Source: Actinomadura meyerae (GTDB taxonomy: Bacteria > Actinomycetota > Actinomycetes > Streptosporangiales > Streptosporangiaceae). Taken from it: a DNA stretch of 64,000 nt. Each line of letters begins with the position of its first letter. The stretch's first letter is position 1. The stretch is from NCBI RefSeq assembly GCF_900188445.1, contig NZ_FZOR01000013.1:119328-183327 (forward strand), read 5' to 3'. The notes beneath the pieces are model-generated. The model saw only the letters and a program-made list of their open reading frames with translations, did no database searches and was not told where the DNA came from. Below are positions 35,494 through 42,471 of the stretch, piece by piece. Made by a program: the position numbers and the translations under genes.

Positions 35494-35515
35494 TTCGTCA
35501 AGGGGGTTTGACGAA
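35494..35515. promoter_or_regulatory. Dyad TTCGTCAA-N6-TTGACGAA upstream of the MerR gene
   Basis: Two exact inverted 8-bp arms (35494-35501 and 35508-35515) flank GGGGGT. The minus-strand TTGACG (35501-35496) may be the -35 box of the MerR gene, with TAGAAG (35479-35474) near -10. The location and symmetry fit MerR self-control. Confidence 0.55.
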
Positions 35516-36200
35516 TTACACCACGGGTGTTCCACCAGCACGGTAGGTGCCGGTCAGGGTGTGGTCAACGTTCACCGTCGGCGCGTCGCATGCCCGGATG
35601 AACCGGCTTCACGTGGGCAAACTGCGCAACCTCTGCCACCCACCGACTCCTACCCCGAAGCGCGTCCCCCAAAAACCGCCAGGTCCAGGACGATGCGGCA
35701 TTTATCACTGCCCTTCACAACACCTACCCACCCTGCGCCAAGTCCCCGTCCTGCCCGCCTCACGAACCACCAAACAGTCACGCACGGTGACCGGATCGCC
35801 CCACCGGCTCCGGCCAGACCACAATCCCCTCACCACCTGGCCCGACACCCGTCGCCCGCAGGCGACACCCGCGCCGCAGGGCGCGAGTGACGAACACCAC
35901 ACGACCACTCCAGGCACCGAATCACCCACCGCACCCCACAACGCCGCTCCACCCCAGAAGCCCCTTGAGAGCCCTCAGAACACCCCGGACACCCGACCCC
36001 CCTTGTTTCCAGCCCGGACCGGCATGACGGAGCCCCAGCAAGCTTCCAGGAGCCTCCTCAGGCACCTCCCCCAAGCCCCGAGACGTGGGCGCAGGCCCAC
36101 AGCCGGGGGTTCCAGGGGGTCGCGCCCCTGGGAGAACACACAGCGAGGCCGACGGGGAGCAAGCGCAGCTTGCGACCACACCTGCCCCAGCCCGAGCGCC
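35516..36200. other. Large gene-poor region with hairpins and strong strand bias
   Basis: About 685 bp hold no convincing gene. The plus strand is C- and A-rich, lower in GC than its surroundings, and any long open frames have unnatural composition. The last 120 bases contain three compact hairpins: GTGGGC-GCAG-GCCCAC (36085-36100), CCAGGGG-N6-CCCCTGG (36112-36131) and GCAAGC-GCA-GCTTGC (36159-36173). This may be a repeated intergenic element or encode a structured RNA on either strand. Confidence 0.45.
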
Positions 36201-36671
36201 TTAGCCGGCGCGGCCGAAGTCCTCCGGGGAGATCGTGTCGAGGAACTCGCGGAACTTCTCGACCTCGTCCTCCTGCTCGTCCGGGATGGCGACGCCGGCC
36301 TCTTCGAGGACGTCCTCGCTGGCGAAGATCGTGGCGCCGGTGCGCAGGGCCAGGGCGATGGAGTCGGACGGGCGGGCGCTCACCTCGACGCCGTTGGAGA
36401 AGATCAGGTCGGCGAAGAAGATGCCCTCGCGGAGCGCGGTGATGTTGACGGTGCGGAGCTGGACGCTGAGCGCGTCCAGGACATCGCGGAAGAGGTCGTG
36501 GGTCAGCGGCCGGGCGGGCAGCACGCCCTGCTGGGCGAAGGCGATGGCCGTCGCCTCGACCGCCCCGATCCAGATGGGCAGGTAGCGATCGCCCTCCGTC
36601 TCCTTCAACAGGACGATCGGCTGATTGGAGGGCATCTCGACCCGGACGCCGACGACCTCCATCTGCTTCAC
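36201..36671 (-). CDS. Bifunctional nuclease family protein (DUF151)
   Basis: The 156-residue protein has the DUF151 core (LKETEGDRYLPIWIGAVEATAIAFAQQG and SARPSDSIALALRTGATIFASEDVLEEAG). Family members are small DNases/RNases, some linked to UVR responses in plants and to mycobacterial physiology. GTG at 36671 follows GGGAG by 5 bases. It is downstream of the MerR gene ending at 36814 and part of the GarA-region cluster (Rv1829 type). Confidence 0.9.
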   Translation of the reverse strand: MKQMEVVGVRVEMPSNQPIVLLKETEGDRYLPIWIGAVEATAIAFAQQGVLPARPLTHDLFRDVLDALSVQLRTVNITALREGIFFADLIFSNGVEVSARPSDSIALALRTGATIFASEDVLEEAGVAIPDEQEDEVEKFREFLDTISPEDFGRAG

Positions 36672-36813
36672 TGCGGCTCCCTGCTGGTTCTCGCTGTCTC
36701 GATCACCACGTGCAGCGGATCGATTCCTGACCGAACCATGTAGCCAACGTACACCCAGGCCCGGACAGCTCGTCGCGCCGCGGGTGCGGGAAAATCCTCC
36801 GCGGCCCCCATGA

Positions 36814-37527
36814 TCAGTGGTCGAGGCTTTCGCGCAGACCCGCGCTGACCAGGGCTTCGTGCAGCCGGACCGACAGCGCGGCGATCTCGCGGGCGGTCTC
36901 GGCGGCCTGCTCGTGGGCGCCGCGGCTGCGGCGGCGCAGCTGCGGCGCGACCATCTGCTCGATCAGCCCGACCTGCCGGTCGGCGGCGGCCTTCACGGCG
37001 CGCAGGTGCCGGACCTCGAAGCCGAACTCGCCGAGCTCGGCGGCGACCCGGCAGATGCCGAGGGCCTCGCCCTCGTAGTGGGCGCCGGTGCGCCGGACGA
37101 GCCCGTACTCCTCCAGGCCGGCGAGCAGCGCCTCGTCGATGCCGGCGCCGTCGAGGAGCTGGCGGCGGGTGAGGCGGACGGCGGGGTCGGGCGCGGTGGT
37201 GTCGGCGGCCACGAGGGTGCGGGGGCGCCGGGCCGGTTCGCGGGCGCCGAGCGGGGGGACGCTCTCGCCGCGGTCGCGGGCCTCCAGGTGCCGCCTGATC
37301 ACGCGCAGCGGCATGTAGTGGTCGCGCTGCGCGGTGAGGACGAAGCGGAGCCGCTCGACGTCGGCGGGGCCGAACTTGCGGTAGCCGGCGGGGCTGCGCT
37401 CCGGCTCGACCAGGCCCTCGGACTCCAGGAACCTGATCTTGGAGATGGTGATGTCGGGGAACTCGGGCCGCAGCAGCCCGAGCACGTCCCCGATCGTCAT
37501 CTGGGACCGGGCCGGCTCCGCGTTCAA
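36814..37527 (-). CDS. MerR-family transcriptional regulator (Rv1828-like)
   Basis: The 237-residue protein has a MerR DNA-binding domain at about 10-80 (MTIGDVLGLLRPEFPDITISKIRFLESEGLVEPERSPAGYRKFGP, in parts) and a long helical C-terminal region with no cysteine metal site, so it is unlike metal-sensing MerR proteins. The start is TTG 37527 after a strong GGGAGGGG sequence; ATG 37500 is an alternative. It lies 13 bp downstream of garA and should be cotranscribed with it. The effector is unknown. Confidence 0.88.
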   Translation of the reverse strand: MNAEPARSQMTIGDVLGLLRPEFPDITISKIRFLESEGLVEPERSPAGYRKFGPADVERLRFVLTAQRDHYMPLRVIRRHLEARDRGESVPPLGAREPARRPRTLVAADTTAPDPAVRLTRRQLLDGAGIDEALLAGLEEYGLVRRTGAHYEGEALGICRVAAELGEFGFEVRHLRAVKAAADRQVGLIEQMVAPQLRRRSRGAHEQAAETAREIAALSVRLHEALVSAGLRESLDH

Positions 37528-37540
37528 CGCGCCCCTCCCG

Positions 37541-38077
37541 TCAGCCGTGCGCCGGGTTGGTCAGGAACACCAGCCGGAACTTGCCGATCTGCACCTCGTC
37601 GCCGCCGGACAGGCCGGCCTGGTCGATCCGCTGCCGGTTGACGTAGGTGCCGTTAAGGCTGCCCACGTCGCGGACGGAGAAGGTGCCGCCCTGGCGGGCG
37701 AACTCGGCGTGCCGCCGGGACACGGTGACGTCGTCCAGGAAGATGTCGCTCTCGGGGTGCCGCCCCGCGGACGTGCGGTCCTTGTCGAGCAGGAAGCGGC
37801 TGCCCGCGTTCGGCCCGCGCTTGACGACCAGCAGCGCGGTGCCCGGGGGCAGCGCCTCCATCGCCATCTGGTCGGGACCGGCCTGCTCCTCGGCGCCGGT
37901 GTCGGTGTCCAGTGCCTCGAACCCGCCGATGGAGATCGTGGACGTGGACTCGCCGGGCGACTCGCGGTACGGCGGCGGCGCGGCCGGACTCCGGGTCAGC
38001 GGAGTGCCGCAGTTCGAACAGAAGCGGGCATCATCCGGGTTGGCGTGACCGCACTGCGTGCAGTAGACGCTCGGCAT
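37541..38077 (-). CDS. garA: GarA-like FHA-domain regulator with N-terminal zinc ribbon
   Basis: The 178-residue protein has a zinc ribbon (Cys6, Cys9, Cys20, Cys23), a Ser/Thr-rich segment around ESTSTISIGG (43-52) that takes the place of the phosphorylated ETTS motif, and an FHA domain with Gly105-Arg106, Ser120-Arg-Arg-His123 and Asn142-Gly143, the phosphothreonine-binding residues. In mycobacteria GarA (Rv1827) binds phosphorylated kinase PknB/PknG partners and holds back glutamate and TCA enzymes; the zinc ribbon is a feature of many non-mycobacterial forms. The ATG at 38077 is about 11 bases after GGAGG. A kinase gene is not in the window. Confidence 0.87.
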   Translation of the reverse strand: MPSVYCTQCGHANPDDARFCSNCGTPLTRSPAAPPPYRESPGESTSTISIGGFEALDTDTGAEEQAGPDQMAMEALPPGTALLVVKRGPNAGSRFLLDKDRTSAGRHPESDIFLDDVTVSRRHAEFARQGGTFSVRDVGSLNGTYVNRQRIDQAGLSGGDEVQIGKFRLVFLTNPAHG

Positions 38078-38233
38078 CGATCGGCTCGGCCTCCTACCAT
38101 CGGCGTGCCGCACGCGGACGCCCCGCCGCAGCGGGAGCCGCCTGCGCCACGCGCATCCTTCACCCAACCCATGCCGGGGACCGGCCCCCGACCACGGTCC
38201 AACTCACCGCCCCGCTCGCGCGACGGTCGCCGC

Positions 38234-38263
38234 AACTTACGCGGCTATCACCCGAGGGGTCAA
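38234..38263 (-). promoter_or_regulatory. Promoter of the garA-merR unit
   Basis: On the minus strand TTGACC (38263-38258) and TAAGTT (38239-38234) are separated by 18 bases. Transcription would start near 38227, giving a leader of about 150 bases before garA. Confidence 0.55.
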
Positions 38264-38375
38264 CCGGAACGGTGAACCGACCGCACCAAACTACATTCGT
38301 CGATGATCGCAGGTCTACGCCGCCGCGCGGACCGCCGCGACAGCGACGCTCGAGCGGGCCGCCCGTTCGTTCCCT

Positions 38376-39059
38376 CTAGGGAGACCGTACCGCGCCAACG
38401 GACACTTTCGCGCGCGGGGTGATCAGGACGGCGGCTCCCGCCCCGCGCAGCGTCCGCACGAGCCCGCCGGGGATGTTGAGCGCGGTGGTCATCGTGTGCG
38501 GGTCGCCGATGGCGAGGAACCGGTAGGGCGCGGTGAGCGGCCGCCCGTCGACCCGGACGCCGCCCGGGTCGTCCAGGAAGTAGGTGTCGACCCCGACGCG
38601 GACGTCGCCGATCTGGACGACCTCGGCGCCGGCGTCGCGCAGCTCCTGCAGCGCGTCCAGGAGGTTGACCGCCCTGACCCGGCGCGCCGGGTCCTGGATC
38701 ACCAGCTCGATGCCGGGCCCCTCGGCGGGGAGCGTCCCGGCGAGGATGCCGTAGGCCGTCGCGCGCTCGCGGGCCTCCTCCAGCGCGGTCCCGCCCTCGG
38801 CGTCGCGCTCCAGCCGGGCCCGGGTGGCCTCCAGGTCGCCGAGGTCGGTCCGCAGCCGCTCGGACCGCTGACCCAGATCGGCCAGGATCCCGACGAGCTC
38901 GTCCTGCCGCGCGGTGGCGAAGGCGGTGTCCCGCCGCGTCGAGCGGACCTGCGCGACGGCCGCGAAGCCGAGCACGAGGCACAGCAGCCCGGCGGCGAGG
39001 CGGCGGGCGCCCGGCCCCAGCGGGCCGCGGGGCGCCCCCGGCGGGCGCTCGCCGGTCAT
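38376..39059 (-). CDS. DUF881 membrane-anchored protein (second of pair)
   Basis: The 227-residue protein has one membrane segment (RLAAGLLCLVLGFAAVAQV, about 19-37), a coiled-coil stretch (EELVGILADLGQRSERLRTDLGDLEATRARLERDA, about 52-90, in parts) and a DUF881 domain (GPGIELVIQDPARR, LLDALQELRDAGAEVVQIG, YRFLAIGDPHTMTTALNIPGG). Such proteins are usually found next to Sbp and the division/lipid region; function is unknown. It overlaps sbp by ATGA. Confidence 0.85.
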   Translation of the reverse strand: MTGERPPGAPRGPLGPGARRLAAGLLCLVLGFAAVAQVRSTRRDTAFATARQDELVGILADLGQRSERLRTDLGDLEATRARLERDAEGGTALEEARERATAYGILAGTLPAEGPGIELVIQDPARRVRAVNLLDALQELRDAGAEVVQIGDVRVGVDTYFLDDPGGVRVDGRPLTAPYRFLAIGDPHTMTTALNIPGGLVRTLRGAGAAVLITPRAKVSVGAVRSP

Positions 39060-39388
39060 GCGCCGAACAGCTTCCGCCGGATGCCGGCCGCGTTGGCGAA
39101 GATCCGGATGCCGAGCACGACCACGACGCCGGTGGACAGCTGGGAGCCGACGCCGAGCTGGTCGCCGAGCAGCACGATCAGCGCGGCGATGAGGGTGTTG
39201 CCGGCGAAGGAGACCACGAAGACCCGCTCGTCGAAGATGCCCTCCAGCCGGGCGCGGGCGCCGCCGACCATGGCGTCGAGCGCGGCCACGATCGCGATCG
39301 GCAGGTAGGGCTGCAGCCAGAGCGGCACGTCCGGCTGCAGGACGAGGCCGAGCCCGACGCCGATGACGAGCCCGATCAGCGCGAACAT
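39056..39388 (-). CDS. sbp: Small basic protein Sbp (DUF1290)
   Basis: The 110-residue protein has three hydrophobic segments (FALIGLVIGVGLGLVLQ; YLPIAIVAALDAMVGG; FAGNTLIAALIVLLGDQLGVG) and a C-terminal IRIFANAAGIRRKLF, as in the DUF1290/Sbp family of Gram-positive bacteria, found near ftsZ or DUF881 genes. The overlapping stop/start with the DUF881 gene shows coupling. It is an inner-membrane protein. Confidence 0.88.
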   Translation of the reverse strand: MFALIGLVIGVGLGLVLQPDVPLWLQPYLPIAIVAALDAMVGGARARLEGIFDERVFVVSFAGNTLIAALIVLLGDQLGVGSQLSTGVVVVLGIRIFANAAGIRRKLFGA

Positions 39389-39410
39389 CCCCGGGCCACC
39401 CCCTCCCCGC

Positions 39411-40301
39411 TCACTGGCCGTCCTCCGGGCGGGGACCGGCGTACCGCGGCCGGACGGCGCCCGCGGCGGGCAGCCGCGCCGCCGACGCGGCGCGGACGCG
39501 GTAGCGGATCCCGAACCGCGTGCGCAGCGCGGCGAGCCGCCGGTCGGCGGCCGAGCCCGCGAGGACCTCCCGCAGGCGGTCCGGGTCGCCCAGCGCCGTG
39601 ACCTCGTAGGGGCCGGTCAGCGGCCGGTAGTCGACCAGGATCGCCTCGCCGGCCATGCGGATCGCGGTGGTCGGCGCGAGCCGGCGGCCGTTGACGCCGA
39701 CCGCCGCGGCGCCCGCCGCCCACAGCCCGTTGACCAGCACCTGGAGGTCCTGATCATAGACCCGGCCGGCGTCGGCCGCGGGCCGCCGCGCGCCGGGCGC
39801 GCCGGGGCCGGGGCGCGGCGCGTCGGCGAGCGTGACCACGATCCCGGCGCCGGCGGCGGGCAGCGCGGCCGCGGCGGCGCCGGCGCGGGCGAGCCGGGCC
39901 CGGACGCGGCGCCCCTCGTCGCTGCGGGCGAGCGCGGCGGCGCGGCGCCGCTCGGTGTCGGCCCGGACGCGGTCGAGGCGGCGCTGCAGGGCGTCGGTCT
40001 CGGCCGTCCGGGCGCGGATCTCCCCGATCAGGCGGGACCGCCGCTCGGCCGCGCCGGGCTCGCCGCGGCGCACCTGCGCGCCGGCGACGGCGACGAGCGT
40101 CCCGGCGAGCAGGAGGACCAGGAGGACGCCGGTGCCGCGCAGCGGCCCCCGCCGGGGCGGCCGGGCGCCTGCGGCGGCGCGGCGGGCCGCGGCCTCGGCG
40201 TAGCCGTGGTCGAGGAGCTTGCCGGCGATAAGGTCGGCGAGCAGCGACATGGAGGCGTCGGGCCGCCGCCGGACGCCGGGGCCGTCCCGTCGTGTGATCA
40301 C
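39411..40301 (-). CDS. DUF881 membrane-anchored protein (first of pair)
   Basis: The 296-residue protein starts at GTG 40301, which has an extended -10-like TGC-CATGAT 6 bases in front and no good Shine-Dalgarno, so it may be leaderless (ATG 40250 is an alternative). It has a basic N-terminus, a membrane segment (GTGVLLVLLLAGTLVAVAGAQV, about 56-76), a coiled coil (RSRLIGEIRARTAETDALQRRLDRVRADTERRR, about 88-122, in parts) and a DUF881 domain. It is related to Rv1823; the layout DUF881-Sbp-DUF881 is that of mycobacteria. Confidence 0.85.
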   Translation of the reverse strand: MITRRDGPGVRRRPDASMSLLADLIAGKLLDHGYAEAAARRAAAGARPPRRGPLRGTGVLLVLLLAGTLVAVAGAQVRRGEPGAAERRSRLIGEIRARTAETDALQRRLDRVRADTERRRAAALARSDEGRRVRARLARAGAAAAALPAAGAGIVVTLADAPRPGPGAPGARRPAADAGRVYDQDLQVLVNGLWAAGAAAVGVNGRRLAPTTAIRMAGEAILVDYRPLTGPYEVTALGDPDRLREVLAGSAADRRLAALRTRFGIRYRVRAASAARLPAAGAVRPRYAGPRPEDGQ

Positions 40302-40342
40302 CGCCCCATCATGGCAAGGGACGGCGGGCCGCGGCAGGCGGG

Positions 40343-40981
40343 TCAGGCCGCGGCGGGCCGGTAGAGGCCGATGTGGACGGCGAGCCCGGCGAGGGCCGAG
40401 CCCATCAGGTACCGCTGGGCGCGCCGCCAGCCGGGCCGCCCGCCGAGGAAGCGGGCGATGCCGCCGGCGCCGAGCACGATGAGGCCGTTCACGGTGACCG
40501 CGATGGTGATCTGGACCAGGCCGAGCAGCAAGATCTGCGGCGCGATGTGCCCGCGCGCGGGGTCGGCGAACTGCGGCAGCAGCGACACGTACAGGATCGC
40601 GATCTTCGGATTGAGCAGGTTGGTGACCAGGCCCATGGTGAACAGCCGCCGCGGCGGGTCGGCGGGCAGCTCGCGGGGCGCGAACACGGCGGTGCCGCCG
40701 GGGCGCACCGCCTGCCAGGCGAGCCAGAGCAGGTAGGCCGCGCCGCCGATCTTGATGGCGGTGTAGAGGGCGGGGACGAGCGCGAAGACGGCGGTGAGCC
40801 CGGCGGTGGCCGCCGCGACGTAGACGAGGAAGCCGGCGGCGACGCCGCCGAGCGAGACGAGCCCGGCGCGGCGGCCCTGCGTCACCGTCCGCGACACCAG
40901 GTAGATCATGTTCGGTCCCGGGGTGAGCACGAGTCCGAGGGCGAAGGCGGCGACGGCCGCGACGGCGGCGTACGAGATCAT
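40343..40981 (-). CDS. LysE/RhtB-family amino-acid exporter
   Basis: The 212-residue protein (from ATG 40981) has about six membrane segments and the LysE/RhtB motif ALGLVLTPGPNMIYLVSRTVTQGRRAGLVS. The promoter is TTGTAC (41017-41012)-N17-TAGCAT (40994-40989) with 7 bases to the ATG, so it is leaderless. It diverges from a MocR regulator gene, which probably controls it. The substrate, likely an amino acid or its analogue, is unknown. Confidence 0.88.
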   Translation of the reverse strand: MISYAAVAAVAAFALGLVLTPGPNMIYLVSRTVTQGRRAGLVSLGGVAAGFLVYVAAATAGLTAVFALVPALYTAIKIGGAAYLLWLAWQAVRPGGTAVFAPRELPADPPRRLFTMGLVTNLLNPKIAILYVSLLPQFADPARGHIAPQILLLGLVQITIAVTVNGLIVLGAGGIARFLGGRPGWRRAQRYLMGSALAGLAVHIGLYRPAAA

Positions 40982-41041
40982 TGCACCGATGCTAGATCGG
41001 ACCATTTATCAGTACAATAGGTGCATTGTTCTCGGTGCAAT
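40980..41041. promoter_or_regulatory. LysE/MocR divergent promoter with three GGTGCAAT repeats
   Basis: ATTGCACC (40980-40987), GGTGCATT (41020-41027) and GGTGCAAT (41034-41041) are related octamers, the first inverted relative to the other two. The last two are direct repeats 14 bp apart, the arrangement typical for MocR/PdxR operators. TACAAT at 41013-41018 is the likely -10 of mocR, and the lysE promoter lies on the other strand. Confidence 0.75.
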
Positions 41042-41083
41042 GCGGCGCCGGGTGTGGTTCCCGGCGCGAGGTGAGGAGGGGCC

Positions 41084-42421
41084 GTGGAGGACTTCCGCCG
41101 CGTCGCCGACGAGGTGGCCGCCGACATCGCGTCGGGGCGGCTGCGGCCGGGCGACCGGCTGCCCCCGCAGCGGGCCTTCGCCCGGCGGCGCGGCATCGCG
41201 CCCTCCACGGCGGCCCGCGTGTACCGGGAGCTCGGGCGGCGCGGCCTCGTGGTCGGCGAGGTCGGGCGCGGCACGTTCGTCCGCGCCGCGGCGCGCCCGG
41301 CCGACCCGGCGCTGGCCGAGCCCGCGGCCGCGCGCGTCGACCTGGAGCTCAGCCACCCGCTGGTGCCCGAGCAGGGCCCGCTGCTCGCCGCCGGGCTGGA
41401 GCGGCTCGCCCGCCGGGACGTCGCGGCCGGGGCGCTCGGCCCGGTCGGGGTCGCGGGGACCGCCGCCGCCCGGGAGGCCGCCGCGGCGCTGCTGGCGGCG
41501 CCCGGCCTGCGGCCCGACCCGTCCCGCGTGCTGTTCGCCGGGAGCGGGCGGCAGGCGATCGCCGGGGCCGTGGCGGCGCTCGTCCCGCCCGGCGGGCGGC
41601 TGGCGGTGGAGGCGCTGACCTATCCGGTGGTCAAGGGGATCGCGGCCCGGCTCGGCGTCGCGCTCGTCCCGGTCGCGGCCGACGAGCACGGGCTGCGTCC
41701 CGACGCGCTCGCCGCCGCGCACCGCGCCGCGCCGCTCGGCGCGCTCTACGTCCAGCCGACCCTGCACAACCCCTGCGGGACGACGATGCCCGCCGCGCGC
41801 CGCGCCGACCTCGCCGCCGTCCTGGAACGGCTCGATCTCCCCGCGGTCGAGGACCGCGTCTGGGCGTTCCTCGACCCGGACGGGCCGGAGCCGCTCGCCG
41901 CGCTCGCGCCGGACCGCACCGTGCTCGTCGACAGCCTGTCCAAGCGCCTCGCGCCCGGCCTGAGCGTCGGGTTCGCCGTGCCGCCCGCCCGGCTGGCCGA
42001 GCCCGTCGCGGCGGCGCTGCGGTCGGGCGCGTGGGGCCCGGCGCGGTTCGCGCTGGAGGCGGCGACCGGCTGGATCTCCGACGGGACGGTCGCGGCGGTG
42101 ACCCGCGCCAAGCGCGCGGACGCCGCCGCCCGCGCCGCCCTCGCCGCCGAGCGCCTGCCGGGCGCCGCCCCGGCCGCGCGGCCCGCCTACTTCCGCTGGT
42201 GGGACCTCCCGCCGCGGTGGCGGGCGGAGACGTTCGTGGCGGCGGCGGCACGGCGCGGGATCGCCATCACGCCGGCGGCGGCGTTCGTCGTGGGGACGGG
42301 CGCGGCGCCTCGGGCGGTCCGCGTCGGCCTGGCGTCGCCGCCCCTGGACACCCTGGCGCGCGCGCTGGACGTCCTCGCCGAGATCGCCGCGGGGAGCCCG
42401 GACGACGCCCCCGTCGACTGA
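41084..42421 (+). CDS. MocR-family transcriptional regulator (GntR DNA-binding domain + aminotransferase fold)
   Basis: The 445-residue protein has an N-terminal winged helix (about 1-68: LRPGDRLPPQRAFARRRGIAPSTAARVYRELGRRGLV, in parts) fused to a type I aminotransferase-like domain with the PLP lysine in SLSKRLAPGL (near residue 289). MocR proteins sense PLP or amino-acid-derived ligands and control neighbouring genes. The GTG at 41084 follows GAGGAGG. It is divergent from the exporter gene and shares the octamer repeat region with it. Confidence 0.9.
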   Translation: MEDFRRVADEVAADIASGRLRPGDRLPPQRAFARRRGIAPSTAARVYRELGRRGLVVGEVGRGTFVRAAARPADPALAEPAAARVDLELSHPLVPEQGPLLAAGLERLARRDVAAGALGPVGVAGTAAAREAAAALLAAPGLRPDPSRVLFAGSGRQAIAGAVAALVPPGGRLAVEALTYPVVKGIAARLGVALVPVAADEHGLRPDALAAAHRAAPLGALYVQPTLHNPCGTTMPAARRADLAAVLERLDLPAVEDRVWAFLDPDGPEPLAALAPDRTVLVDSLSKRLAPGLSVGFAVPPARLAEPVAAALRSGAWGPARFALEAATGWISDGTVAAVTRAKRADAAARAALAAERLPGAAPAARPAYFRWWDLPPRWRAETFVAAAARRGIAITPAAAFVVGTGAAPRAVRVGLASPPLDTLARALDVLAEIAAGSPDDAPVD

Positions 42422-42471
42422 CCCGCCCGCCGCCCGGGGACACCGCCCGGAGGCACCGCCCGGGCACGCCG

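Noticed and set aside
35547..36743. A 398-codon frame on the plus strand spanning the gene-poor region and the DUF151 gene
   Set aside because: Composition is unnatural in its first part, and the second part is antisense to a clear DUF151 gene; no ribosome-binding site.
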